In this document: positions 15,445 to 24,375 of the stretch, one piece after another
How positions within the stretch are numbered: position 1 is the first letter of the stretch
How the letters are laid out: the number at the start of each line of letters is the position of its first letter
Origin: Pseudomonas canadensis
Lineage (GTDB): Bacteria > Pseudomonadota > Gammaproteobacteria > Pseudomonadales > Pseudomonadaceae
DNA length: 64,000 nt
Assembly: GCF_000503215.1 (NCBI RefSeq)
Contig: NZ_KI628540.1
Coordinates: forward strand, 129,030-193,029
Reading direction: 5' to 3'
Notes under the pieces: model-generated
Told to the model about the DNA's origin: nothing
Databases searched by the model: none
Seen by the model: only the letters and a program-made list of their open reading frames with translations
Made by a program: the position numbers and the translations under genes

Positions 15445-15840
15445 TATTCCCCATACGGAAACTTTCCTACGGTTTACTCTCTCATCATCGGGGCGTAAGC
15501 TTCGCGCGTTTTCATCAATAGCGGAGACCCTCAGTGGGTACTTGTTCGAGTGACAGTAGTCGGCCGGTTTCGGTAACCGGCACAGGCTTGGCAAGGTAAC
15601 GCGCATTTTTCCGATGCCGTTGTCTCGCCACTAAAAGCGAGAAGCGGCATCCCGGCAGCGCCAGTCCTGGCACCTGCCCGAATCCCTCTCATCGACGCTG
15701 ACCAGCACCCGCCTCACCTCGGGATGCTACGGACGCGCCTGTCTTTTACGACAGGCGGGCCAAGCTGGCTGTGCCTATAAAACGGGCGCGGTGCAGACGG
15801 CGGTACCTGCACGACGGTTTTTTCCTCGCGCAGGAGTAAC
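15445..15840 (+). promoter_or_regulatory. Long structured 5' leader of mgtA
   Basis: The 420-bp gene-free stretch before mgtA contains at least three strong hairpins. GCCGGTT/AACCGGC spans 15563-15581. GATGCCG...TCTCGC with GCGAGA...CGGCATC spans 15613-15651. CGCCTGTC/GACAGGCG spans 15736-15757. A GGTTTA half-site near 15470 could belong to a PhoP box. A leader this long ahead of an Mg2+ P-type ATPase is typical of magnesium-sensing or peptide-coupled control in enterobacteria, but I could not match it to the M-box and saw no proline-rich mgtL-like peptide. Confidence 0.5.
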
Positions 15841-15843
15841 ACC

Positions 15844-18549
15844 ATGAACCTGACTCTGTTGAAAGAGTTCTTTGCCGGCTTCCTGCGGACCCGGCACATC
15901 GCCCGGCATTTCCGCCGCCTGGCGATGCTCGACACCGTGACCGACGCCAGCGTCAGCCGCGAAGTGCCGCCGACCCTGGCGCAAACCCTGGTGGTCTCGG
16001 CCAACAGCAGTGCGGTGCAATTGCTCGGCACCCTGGGCAGCCATTCCGAAGGTTTGACGACTCAGGAAGCCGATGCCCTGCGCGTGCAATATGGCCTCAA
16101 CGAAGTCGAGCATGAGCAACCGCTGCCATGGTGGGTGCACCTGTGGCACTGCTACAAAAACCCGTTCAACCTGCTGCTGACCTTGCTGGCGGTGATCTCC
16201 TGGCTGACCGAAGACATGAAGGCCGCCACGGTGATTTTCTCCATGGTGGTGCTGTCGACGCTGCTGCGTTTCTGGCAGGAGGCCAAGTCCAACAAGGCGG
16301 CCGATGCGCTGAAAGCCATGGTGAGCAACACCGCTACGGTGCTGCGCCGCGATGAAGCCAAGCGCATCGAACTGCCAATCAAACAACTGGTGCCGGGCGA
16401 CCTGATCGTACTGTCCGCTGGGGACATGATCCCCGCCGATTGCCGCGTACTCAGCGCTAAGGACCTGTTTGTCAGCCAGGCGGCAATGACCGGTGAATCG
16501 ATGCCGGTGGAGAAGTTCGCCCAGCAGCAGGACGCCAAGACCCGCAACCCGCTGGACCTGGAGAACATCCTGTTCATGGGCACCAACGTGGTGTCCGGCG
16601 CGGCGACGGCGGTGATCCTGACCACCGGCAACAGCACCTATTTCGGCGCCTTGGCCCAGCGCGTGACCGCGACTGATCGCGCCACCACCTCTTTCCAGCA
16701 TGGCGTCAACAAGGTCAGCTGGTTGCTGATCCGCTTCATGTTCGTGATGGCGCCGCTGGTGCTGTTCATCAACGGTTTCACCAAGGGCGACTGGACCGAG
16801 GCACTGCTGTTCGCGCTGTCGATTGCCGTGGGCCTGACCCCGGAAATGTTGCCGATGATTGTCACGTCCACCCTGGCCAAGGGCGCGGTGTTTCTGTCGC
16901 GTAAAAAAGTCATCGTCAAGCGCCTGGACGCGATCCAGAACTTCGGCGCCATGGACGTGCTGTGCACCGACAAGACCGGCACCCTGACGCAGGACAAGAT
17001 TTTCCTGGCGCGTCATGTGGACGTATGGGGTGAAGAGTCCGATGACGTGCTGGAAATGGCCTACCTCAACAGCTACTACCAGACCGGCCTGAAAAACCTG
17101 CTGGACGTGGCGGTACTGGAGCATGTGGAGGTACATCGCGAGCTGAAAGTCGGCACGGCGTTCCAGAAGGTCGATGAGATCCCGTTCGACTTCAACCGCC
17201 GCCGCATGTCCGTGGTGGTCGCCGAGCAGGGCCAGCCGCACCTGTTGATCTGCAAGGGTGCCGTGGAGGAGATTCTGTCGGTGTGCAACAACGTGCGCCA
17301 TGGCGACGTCAATGAAGCACTGACCGATGACCTGTTGGCACGTATCCGTCAGGTCACCGCCGCGTTCAATGAAGAAGGCCTGCGCGTGGTCGCCGTGGCC
17401 GCGCAACCGATGGCGCCGGGGCGTGACACCTACAGCCTGGCGGATGAGAATAACCTCACGCTGATCGGTTACGTCGCGTTCCTCGACCCACCCAAGGAAA
17501 GCACCGCGCCTGCGCTCAAAGCCCTCAAGGCCCATGGCGTGGCAGTGAAAGTGCTGACCGGCGACAACGAACTGGTCACCGCCAAGATCTGCCGCGAAGT
17601 GGGCCTGGAGCAACAGGGTCTGCTGATGGGCAACGACATTGAGGACATGACCGACGCCGAACTGGCCAAGGCCGTGGAAACTACCAATGTGTTCGCCAAG
17701 CTGACGCCAAGCCACAAGGAACGCATCGTGCGCTTGCTCAAGGCCAATGGGCATGTGGTCGGCTTCATGGGCGATGGTATCAACGATGCGCCGGCGCTAC
17801 GGACCGCCGATATCGGTATTTCGGTAGACAGCGCGGTGGATATCGCCAAGGAAGCTGCCGACATCATCCTGCTGGAAAAGAGCCTGATGATTCTGGAGGA
17901 GGGTGTGCTGGAAGGCCGTCGCACCTTCGCCAACATGCTCAAGTACATCAAAATGACTGCCAGCTCCAACTTCGGCAACGTGTTCTCGGTGCTGGTGGCC
18001 AGCGCGTTCATTCCGTTCCTGCCGATGCTGCCAATGCATCTGCTGGTGCAAAACCTGCTGTATGACATTTCGCAGATTGCGATCCCGTTCGATAACGTCG
18101 ACGACGAGATGCTGAGTAAACCCCAGCGCTGGCAGCCAGGAGATGTCGGTCGTTTCATGCTGTTTTTCGGGCCGATCAGTTCGATCTTTGACATCACCAC
18201 GTTCGCACTCATGTGGTACGTCTTTGACGCCAATACTCCCGACCACCAGACCCTGTTCCAGTCTGGCTGGTTCGTGGTGGGGTTGCTGACCCAGACGCTG
18301 ATCGTGCACATGATCCGCACCCCGAAAATCCCGTTCCTGCAAAGCCGTGCGGCGATGCCGTTGATGGTGATGACCGGCGTGATCATGGCCGTGGGGATTT
18401 TCCTGCCGATGGGGCCGCTGGCGCATTACTTCAAGTTGCAGGCGCTGCCGTCGCTGTACTTCGTGTTCCTGCCGGTGATTCTGCTGGCGTATATGGCGCT
18501 GACCCAGGCGGTGAAGGGCTACTACATCCGTAAGTTTGGCTGGCAATGA
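15844..18549 (+). CDS. mgtA: Magnesium-importing P-type ATPase
   Basis: 901 residues, the length of MgtA/MgtB. P-type ATPase landmarks occur in order: actuator loop 'AAMTGESMPVEK', a 'PEMLPMIVTSTLAKG' helix, phosphorylation site 'CTDKTGTLTQD' (Asp376), nucleotide-domain 'KGAVEEILSVC' and hinge 'MGDGINDAPALRTADIGIS', then six C-terminal helices. The PEMLP rather than PEALP motif is characteristic of the P3B Mg2+ transporters. It imports Mg2+ down its gradient at the inner membrane under limitation. It is preceded by a long structured leader and followed after 16 bp by mgtC. Confidence 0.95.
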   Translation: MNLTLLKEFFAGFLRTRHIARHFRRLAMLDTVTDASVSREVPPTLAQTLVVSANSSAVQLLGTLGSHSEGLTTQEADALRVQYGLNEVEHEQPLPWWVHLWHCYKNPFNLLLTLLAVISWLTEDMKAATVIFSMVVLSTLLRFWQEAKSNKAADALKAMVSNTATVLRRDEAKRIELPIKQLVPGDLIVLSAGDMIPADCRVLSAKDLFVSQAAMTGESMPVEKFAQQQDAKTRNPLDLENILFMGTNVVSGAATAVILTTGNSTYFGALAQRVTATDRATTSFQHGVNKVSWLLIRFMFVMAPLVLFINGFTKGDWTEALLFALSIAVGLTPEMLPMIVTSTLAKGAVFLSRKKVIVKRLDAIQNFGAMDVLCTDKTGTLTQDKIFLARHVDVWGEESDDVLEMAYLNSYYQTGLKNLLDVAVLEHVEVHRELKVGTAFQKVDEIPFDFNRRRMSVVVAEQGQPHLLICKGAVEEILSVCNNVRHGDVNEALTDDLLARIRQVTAAFNEEGLRVVAVAAQPMAPGRDTYSLADENNLTLIGYVAFLDPPKESTAPALKALKAHGVAVKVLTGDNELVTAKICREVGLEQQGLLMGNDIEDMTDAELAKAVETTNVFAKLTPSHKERIVRLLKANGHVVGFMGDGINDAPALRTADIGISVDSAVDIAKEAADIILLEKSLMILEEGVLEGRRTFANMLKYIKMTASSNFGNVFSVLVASAFIPFLPMLPMHLLVQNLLYDISQIAIPFDNVDDEMLSKPQRWQPGDVGRFMLFFGPISSIFDITTFALMWYVFDANTPDHQTLFQSGWFVVGLLTQTLIVHMIRTPKIPFLQSRAAMPLMVMTGVIMAVGIFLPMGPLAHYFKLQALPSLYFVFLPVILLAYMALTQAVKGYYIRKFGWQ

Positions 18550-18565
18550 ACAGGGAAGATTTCCT

Positions 18566-19282
18566 ATGCAAGCAATCAACAACATCAACCTTGAATCTCT
18601 GGTCGACACTCTGGTCAGCCTCACTGCGGCCTTTGTCCTCGGCGGCTTGATCGGTTTCGAACGTCAATACCGCCAGCGTACGGCGGGCCTGCGCACCAAC
18701 GTGCTGGTGGCAGTGGGCGCGGCGATTTTCGTCGACATGGCTAGCCGACTCGGCGGCGCGGAAGGCGCGGTGCGGGTGGTGGCCTATGTGGTCTCGGGCA
18801 TCGGCTTTCTCGGTGCCGGTGTGATCATGCGTGAAGAGGGCAACGTGCGTGGGCTCAATACGGCGGCCACCCTCTGGGCATCGGCGGCGGTGGGCGCCTG
18901 CGCGGGGGCCGACCTAGTGCTCGAAGCGCTGCTTGGCACGCTGTTTGTGCTTGCGGCAAACACCTTGCTGCGACCGATTGTCAACAACATCAACCGTCAG
19001 CCGTTGGACGTGGTGTCGGCAGAGGTCACCAACATCTTGTATGTGATCGCCCGGCGTACCCAGCAGAAAGCCGTACTGGCTTTGCTGGAAGCGGAGCTGG
19101 CACGTTGCAACTACCCGGCCAGCGATGTGGACGTGCGTCCCTTTGGCACGGAAGAAGTGGAGATCGAAGCCACCTTGGCCGTGACGTCGGTGGACGGTGA
19201 CGAACTGGACGCGCTGGTGGCGCGAATTTCGATGTCGACCCTGGTGGTGCAAGCGTTCTGGAGCCCAAGTACTACCGAGTAA
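18566..19282 (+). CDS. mgtC: MgtC/SapB family inner-membrane protein
   Basis: 238 residues from ATG 18566 with AGGGAAG upstream. An upstream in-frame ATG at 18536-18538 would overlap mgtA. MgtC motifs are 'LGGLIGFERQYRQRTAGLRTN' and 'GIGFLGAGVIMREEGNVRGLNT' (Arg- and Gly-rich loops), with five hydrophobic segments, then a C-terminal ACT-like cytoplasmic domain (about 150-235). MgtC proteins act in low-Mg2+ and virulence adaptation, in part by inhibiting the F1Fo ATP synthase, rather than as transporters. The tandem with mgtA supports shared Mg2+ control. Confidence 0.88.
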   Translation: MQAINNINLESLVDTLVSLTAAFVLGGLIGFERQYRQRTAGLRTNVLVAVGAAIFVDMASRLGGAEGAVRVVAYVVSGIGFLGAGVIMREEGNVRGLNTAATLWASAAVGACAGADLVLEALLGTLFVLAANTLLRPIVNNINRQPLDVVSAEVTNILYVIARRTQQKAVLALLEAELARCNYPASDVDVRPFGTEEVEIEATLAVTSVDGDELDALVARISMSTLVVQAFWSPSTTE

Positions 19283-19403
19283 TCCCCGGCTGTCTGGGAT
19301 TGTCCCGCGCAAAGCTGACTATGCTGTTACGAGGAAAAGTCCTACAAGCAATCGAGACTATCCCTTCATTTGATAAGCCACACCGTTGTTAAGGTTGCGC
19401 CCT

Positions 19404-19426
19404 TGCGCCTTAGAAACCAAGGCGCA
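19404..19426. other. Perfect hairpin in the leader region of the response-regulator gene
   Basis: TGCGCCTT (19404-19411) pairs with AAGGCGCA (19419-19426). It lies in the 299-bp gap between mgtC and the response regulator, upstream of a TTGACA box at 19437-19442 that has no convincing -10 partner. It could terminate mgtC transcription or structure the following leader. Nothing else is recognisable in the gap. Confidence 0.35.
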
Positions 19427-19581
19427 GCTCAACGTATTGACAGTGTTCTATCAAAAGGAGGGGTCTGTCCTACCTGAAGTGTCATGCAGAGTAATCAGTA
19501 CCGTTTGTCGGAACTGTTACTTTTCACAGGTAGATGGGTCCCGTGTGATATGTAAGCGTACTGATCCCTCGGGGGAGTCTT

Positions 19582-20208
19582 ATGAGCAAAGCTTTAATTG
19601 TGGATGATCACCCTTTTATCCGTGCCACCGTGAAGTACCTGTTGAAGCAAGAAGGCTTTGGTGAAATCTATGAAGCGGGCAACGGCGCCGACGCCATGCA
19701 GTGCGCGCGTGAGCAGCGCCCGGACCTGATCATCCTCGACCTGGCCATGCCCAAGCTTGGCGGGCTGGAGGTGATCAGCCGGATCAAGGCGTTGGAGCTG
19801 CCATGCAAGATCCTTGTGCTGACCTCCTACCTGGCGGTGTTCTTCTCCACCCGCTGCATGCGCGCCGGGGCCATGGGCTTCGTGGCCAAGACGGGTGAAC
19901 TGGACGAGTTGCAAAAGGCGATCAGGGCGATCCGCTCCGGCTACAGCTGCTTCCCCAGCGTGGCCAACAGTTCAGTGCGCCGTGACGATTTGCAGACCAC
20001 CGAGCAAGAACTGGTCGAAGCGCTGTCGGACCGCGAATTGACGGTGCTGCAAAAGCTGGCTCTGGGCCTGAGCAATAAGGAAATCGCCGAGGATATGCTG
20101 CTGAGCCACAAAACCATCAGCACCTACAAGACGCGACTCAAGGAGAAGCTGCGTATGTCTTCGGTAGTGCACCTGTCCAAGTTCGCCCAGCGCAATCATC
20201 TGATCTGA
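19582..20208 (+). CDS. LuxR/NarL-family response regulator (BvgA/EvgA/RocA-like)
   Basis: 208 residues. The receiver has acidic pair Asp8-Asp9, phosphoacceptor Asp53 ('LIILDLAMPKLGG'), Thr ('LVLTS') and Lys ('FVAKTGEL'). The C-terminal LuxR HTH is 'LSDRELTVLQKLALGLSNKE', then 'LSHKTISTYKTRLKEKL'. Its stop is one base from the start of the hybrid kinase, so they are co-transcribed and form a cognate pair. The organisation matches BvgA/BvgS, EvgA/EvgS and RocA1/RocS1. It would bind DNA after phosphorelay. Targets cannot be read here. Confidence 0.9.
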   Translation: MSKALIVDDHPFIRATVKYLLKQEGFGEIYEAGNGADAMQCAREQRPDLIILDLAMPKLGGLEVISRIKALELPCKILVLTSYLAVFFSTRCMRAGAMGFVAKTGELDELQKAIRAIRSGYSCFPSVANSSVRRDDLQTTEQELVEALSDRELTVLQKLALGLSNKEIAEDMLLSHKTISTYKTRLKEKLRMSSVVHLSKFAQRNHLI

Positions 20209-20209
20209 A

Positions 20210-23200
20210 ATGACCACCTCCCGGCTGTTGAGATTCACGGCTGTCCTGCTGATCGGGTTGTTTTCCCATGCAGCGATGGCCCTGGATGAGCCGCACTCCC
20301 TACGACTCCTCGGTCACGCCACTCTTGAGAACCCAGGCGTGGCGCTTGATGAAAGCGACTGGCGCTGGTTACGCCAGCGGCGCACGTTGGTGATGGGGGT
20401 GTCGGCGCCGGACTACGCGCCTTTCGACCTTAGCAACAACAATGATTTTGAAGGTATCACCGCTGACTACGCGTGGTTGATCAGCCTTATCTTAAGCGTG
20501 CCCATTGAAGTTCGACGCTATGACACCCGCGATGAGGTGATCGAGGCACTCAAGCTGGGAGAAGTGGATTTAGTCGGGTCGGCCAATGGCTACGAAGCCG
20601 CCGACAAGGGCCTGATACTGTCTCGTTCCTACGCCAATGATCAACCTGTGCTGGTAACCCGCGCGGGTGACAGTCATTTACTGAGCCCCGACCTGGCCGG
20701 CAAACGCGTGGCGATGCTCTACCACTACATGCAGCCTGACGCGGTGCAAGCCTATTACCCAGCGGCGCAACTGATGTTGTACGGTTCGACCCACCAAGCC
20801 ATCGGCGCCGTCGCGTTTGGCCAGGCGGATGTGTACCTGGGCGACGTCATCAGTACCCGTTATCTGATCCAAAAGAATCACCTCAATAATGTGCGCGTGG
20901 CCGATTTTTCCGGGCTGGAGGTCAACCCGTTCGGGTTCGCTTTCTCCGGAGATAACATCCGCCTGCTGAATATCATCAACGCAGCGCTGGCCGTGATCCC
21001 GGCCAACCAGCAAATGAGCATCCTGCGCCGCTGGAGTGCCGGAGACAGTGGCTTCCTGGAGGCCGACCGGTTGCGCCTGAGCGACGGTGAGCAGCGTTGG
21101 CTGGAGAAGCATCCTCGGGTAAAGGTCGCGGTGCTCGACAAGTTCATGCCGCTGTCATTCCTGAATGAGCAGGGGCAATTCGCGGGGCTGAGCGATGAGG
21201 TGTTGTCGCGGATCAGCTTGCGCACGGGTTTGAAGTTCGAGATGGTCCACAGCAATTCTTTACCTCGGCAAATTGATGAGGTCAGCAGCGGGCAAGTGGA
21301 CATGCTTGCGGTCATTACGCCTAGCGTCGAGCGTGCCGAAAAAGTCCGTTTCACCCGACCTTACCTGTCCAACCCCTACGTGCTGGTGGCGCGTGCCAGT
21401 GATGAACGGCTGCTCACCCTGGAAGACATGCCCGGAAAACGGCTGGCGTTCATTGGCGGCAACAGCCTCGGTGCACAGATAGCCCGGGATTATCCAGGTA
21501 TCAAGTTTGTCGACGTCGAGAACCCTGAGGCCGCCATGGACCTGGTCGCCAAGGGGAGTGTCGATGCGACTATTGTTTCGTTGATCAGCGCACGCTACAT
21601 GATTGCGCGCAATTATCGAGACCGTCTGCGTATCACCACCACGATCGGCACGGAACCGGCGCGCATTGCCTTCGGTGTCAACCGCAGCCAACTGGAGCTG
21701 TATTCAATTCTCGAGAAGGCGTTGTTGAGTATCACGCCTGAAGAAATGGACGAACTGACCAACCGTTGGCGCAGCGAGATCATCATCGAAGACAGCTATT
21801 GGAGCAGCCACCGCAATGTGATCATCCAGGGGTTTGGTCTGGCCGCGTTACTGCTGCTGGTGACGCTGGGTTGGGGGCTCTACCTGCGCAACCTGATACG
21901 CAAGCGCGCCCAGGCAGAGCGGGCCTTGAGCGACCAGATGCGATTCATGAGCGTGCTGATCGACGGCACACCCCATCCGATTTACGTGCGCGATCGCCAG
22001 GGCCGGTTAATGGCCTGTAACAACGCTTACCTTGATGTGTTTGGCTTCAGGTTGGAGGACGTGATCGGCAAGACTGTGGTGCAAACCGACACGGGCAACC
22101 CGCCGCAGGCCCAGTCGTTCCATGCCGATTACCTGGACCTGATGGAGCGGGGCGAGCCGCAGATCCAGGATCGCGTACTCAAGGTGCCAGGTGGTGTGTT
22201 GACCATTTACCAGTGGATGCTGCCGTACCGTGACAGTAATGGCAGCGTCGTGGGCATGATCGCCGGCTGGGTGGATGTCAGCGAGCGCCAGCGCCTGCTT
22301 GGCCAGTTGCAGGAAGCCAAGGAGGAAGCCGACGCCGCCAACCGTGCCAAGACCACCTTCCTGGCGACCATGAGCCATGAGATTCGCACACCGATGAATG
22401 CGGTGATCGGTATGCTTGAGTTGGCCTTGAAAAACGCCGAGCAGGGCCGTGTCGATCAGGACGCGCTAGAGGTGGCGTCGATGGCGTCCCGGAGCATGCT
22501 GGAGTTGATCGGCGATATCCTGGACATTGCACGGATTGAAACCGGCCACCTGTCCTTGAGCCTGGAGCAGGCCAATCTCCATGAGTTGTTGGCCTCCGTG
22601 GCGCGCGTTTTCGAGGGGTTGGCTCGGGATAAGGGGCTGCAGCTGCAAGTCGAGCTTGATCCGCTGATCGATCGAACGGTGCTGATCGACCCTTTGCGTT
22701 TCAAGCAAGTGGTGTCCAACCTGCTGGGCAATGCCATCAAGTTCACCGCCACCGGGCAGGTGCGTCTGGGCGCTCAGAGCACACCGGCATTGGTCGGTGA
22801 CCACTTGAACCTCCGGTTGCTTGTGGAAGATACGGGGATTGGCATCAGTGCCGAAGATCAGCAGCGCTTGTTCAATCCGTTTTTCCAAGGCAGCAACAAC
22901 GACCAATCGGCGCGCAGTGGCTCCGGCCTTGGGTTGGTGATCAGCCGCAACCTGTGCGAGATGATGGGCGGCCAATTGCATTTGAGCAGTGTGCAGGGCA
23001 AGGGGACGCGAGTGGACGTGACGTTGGCGCTGGCGTTGACCACCGAAACGGCGCTTTCTTTACCTGTTAAACCTGCGCCTGCGACACCTGCATTGAACCT
23101 CCTTGTGGTCGATGATTACCCGGCCAATCGCTTGCTGTTGACTCGACAACTGAGCTTCCTGGGACATCACATCGTCACAGCCGAGGACGGCGCTGAGGGC

Positions 23201-23821
23201 TTTGCCCTGTGGCAGGCCGGGCAGTTTGATGGCGTCATCACCGACTGCAATATGCCACTCAAGGATGGCTACACATTGGCACGTGATATCCGTGCCCAGG
23301 AGCGTCAGCGTGGCCTGATGCCGTGTCTGCTACTGGGGTTTACCGCCAACGCGCAACCGGAGGAGACCGAGCGCTGCCGGCAGGCGGGCATGGACGGTTG
23401 TCTCTTCAAACCGACCGGCCTGGATGATCTGCGCACGGCGTTGGCGTCGCGCACCGCGGCAGCGGTGGTGAAAGAGGGCGTGCCGGTATGTGACTTGAGT
23501 ACGCTAGTCGCTCTGACAGGCGATGATACTGCCGGGCTCAATGAGTTGCTGACACCATTGCTCGGTAGCCTCGCGGTGGACCGCTTGCTGCTATCGGCGC
23601 TGCAAGAACACGCGGACTTTGGCAAGTTGCATGACCTGGCCCATCGGGTCAAAGGTGGCGCTCGCATGGTCAAGGCGGCGGCGCTGGTCGCTTGTTGTGA
23701 GGCGCTGGAGGGCGTGTGTGAAAGGGGGGACCGTGATGCATTGGCGGCTTCGGTTGAAGCCATTGGCCACGCCATTGATAGCTTGCATCATAACTTGAGC
23801 GAACGCATCAAGCAGACTTGA
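20210..23821 (+). CDS. Unorthodox hybrid sensor histidine kinase with two periplasmic SBP domains (BvgS/EvgS-like)
   Basis: 1203 residues. Domain order: signal peptide (1-25); two tandem venus-flytrap SBP_bac_3 domains (about 45-275 and 295-525); membrane helix (about 541-560); PAS (about 580-695); HisKA with phospho-His723 ('ATMSHEIRTPMNAVIGM'); HATPase ('NLLGNAIKFT', 'DTGIGIS', 'GSGLGLVIS'); receiver with Asp1012 ('GVITDCNMP'); Hpt with His1145 ('LAHRVKGGARM'). This His-Asp-His relay passes phosphate to the RR encoded just upstream. BvgS relatives sense nicotinate, sulfate, temperature or pH; the signal here is unknown. Confidence 0.93.
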   Translation: MTTSRLLRFTAVLLIGLFSHAAMALDEPHSLRLLGHATLENPGVALDESDWRWLRQRRTLVMGVSAPDYAPFDLSNNNDFEGITADYAWLISLILSVPIEVRRYDTRDEVIEALKLGEVDLVGSANGYEAADKGLILSRSYANDQPVLVTRAGDSHLLSPDLAGKRVAMLYHYMQPDAVQAYYPAAQLMLYGSTHQAIGAVAFGQADVYLGDVISTRYLIQKNHLNNVRVADFSGLEVNPFGFAFSGDNIRLLNIINAALAVIPANQQMSILRRWSAGDSGFLEADRLRLSDGEQRWLEKHPRVKVAVLDKFMPLSFLNEQGQFAGLSDEVLSRISLRTGLKFEMVHSNSLPRQIDEVSSGQVDMLAVITPSVERAEKVRFTRPYLSNPYVLVARASDERLLTLEDMPGKRLAFIGGNSLGAQIARDYPGIKFVDVENPEAAMDLVAKGSVDATIVSLISARYMIARNYRDRLRITTTIGTEPARIAFGVNRSQLELYSILEKALLSITPEEMDELTNRWRSEIIIEDSYWSSHRNVIIQGFGLAALLLLVTLGWGLYLRNLIRKRAQAERALSDQMRFMSVLIDGTPHPIYVRDRQGRLMACNNAYLDVFGFRLEDVIGKTVVQTDTGNPPQAQSFHADYLDLMERGEPQIQDRVLKVPGGVLTIYQWMLPYRDSNGSVVGMIAGWVDVSERQRLLGQLQEAKEEADAANRAKTTFLATMSHEIRTPMNAVIGMLELALKNAEQGRVDQDALEVASMASRSMLELIGDILDIARIETGHLSLSLEQANLHELLASVARVFEGLARDKGLQLQVELDPLIDRTVLIDPLRFKQVVSNLLGNAIKFTATGQVRLGAQSTPALVGDHLNLRLLVEDTGIGISAEDQQRLFNPFFQGSNNDQSARSGSGLGLVISRNLCEMMGGQLHLSSVQGKGTRVDVTLALALTTETALSLPVKPAPATPALNLLVVDDYPANRLLLTRQLSFLGHHIVTAEDGAEGFALWQAGQFDGVITDCNMPLKDGYTLARDIRAQERQRGLMPCLLLGFTANAQPEETERCRQAGMDGCLFKPTGLDDLRTALASRTAAAVVKEGVPVCDLSTLVALTGDDTAGLNELLTPLLGSLAVDRLLLSALQEHADFGKLHDLAHRVKGGARMVKAAALVACCEALEGVCERGDRDALAASVEAIGHAIDSLHHNLSERIKQT

Positions 23822-23955
23822 CTGAAGTGGATGTCTATTCGGTGGGTTTGGGAGAATTCCTACATGGAGTAGGAATAAACCTGATTTTGTCTTCGGGGTA
23901 TGTCTGGAAAATGGGGCTCGTTCACTGACGAGCGCTGCCTGCCCAGGGATTCGCC

Positions 23956-24375
23956 ATGCCAAACAAAGCACTGACCATCCTGATTGCCGATGAACAACAC
24001 CTGCAACGTTTGTATATCGAGAAAATGCTCAATCGGCTGGGGTACTTCCGGATCGTACCGGTGGAAACCGTTGAAGAGGCCCAGTTGCTCACCGCTATCC
24101 CGGCTCTGCCCTTTGATGTGCTGATCATCAATGCGGGGCTGACGGCTCATGCTTGCGGGTCTCAACCCCAGGCGCACCACGTGCTGGTCTACGATCATTT
24201 GGACCTGAGTACCCGCGCTGACGTAACGCCGGCGGTGCTGGTGCGGCTGCCCGGCGTGCCTGACAACGTCAACCTTGAACACTTCATGGACATCATTGAC
24301 CCACCCGCAGCCACTGCCGGCCTGCGGGTGTTGCCGTGGTTGCGCGAGTTATCCCAGCCAGCAGCCGGGGGTTAA
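23956..24375 (+). CDS. Degenerate response-regulator receiver protein (Asn at phosphosite)
   Basis: 139 residues, a stand-alone receiver-like fold. It keeps the acidic pair ('ILIADEQHLQRLYIEKML', Asp12-Glu13) and the third strand 'FDVLIINAG', but the phosphoacceptor position is Asn59 instead of Asp. The usual Thr/Lys switch residues are not recognisable; 'HVLVYDHLDL' follows instead. It therefore probably cannot be phosphorylated in the normal way and may bind a partner constitutively. It lies 134 bp after the hybrid kinase on the same strand and overlaps the convergent dkgB by 4 bp. Confidence 0.7.
   Translation: MPNKALTILIADEQHLQRLYIEKMLNRLGYFRIVPVETVEEAQLLTAIPALPFDVLIINAGLTAHACGSQPQAHHVLVYDHLDLSTRADVTPAVLVRLPGVPDNVNLEHFMDIIDPPAATAGLRVLPWLRELSQPAAGG

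Noticed and set aside
15613..15633. A short peptide frame (MPLSRH) as an mgtL-like leader in the mgtA leader
   Set aside because: Six codons, no ribosome site and no proline run; overlaps a strong hairpin instead.
15775..17754. A 659-codon minus-strand frame opposite mgtA
   Set aside because: No recognisable domains, His/Gln-rich composition and full overlap with a confident P-type ATPase gene.
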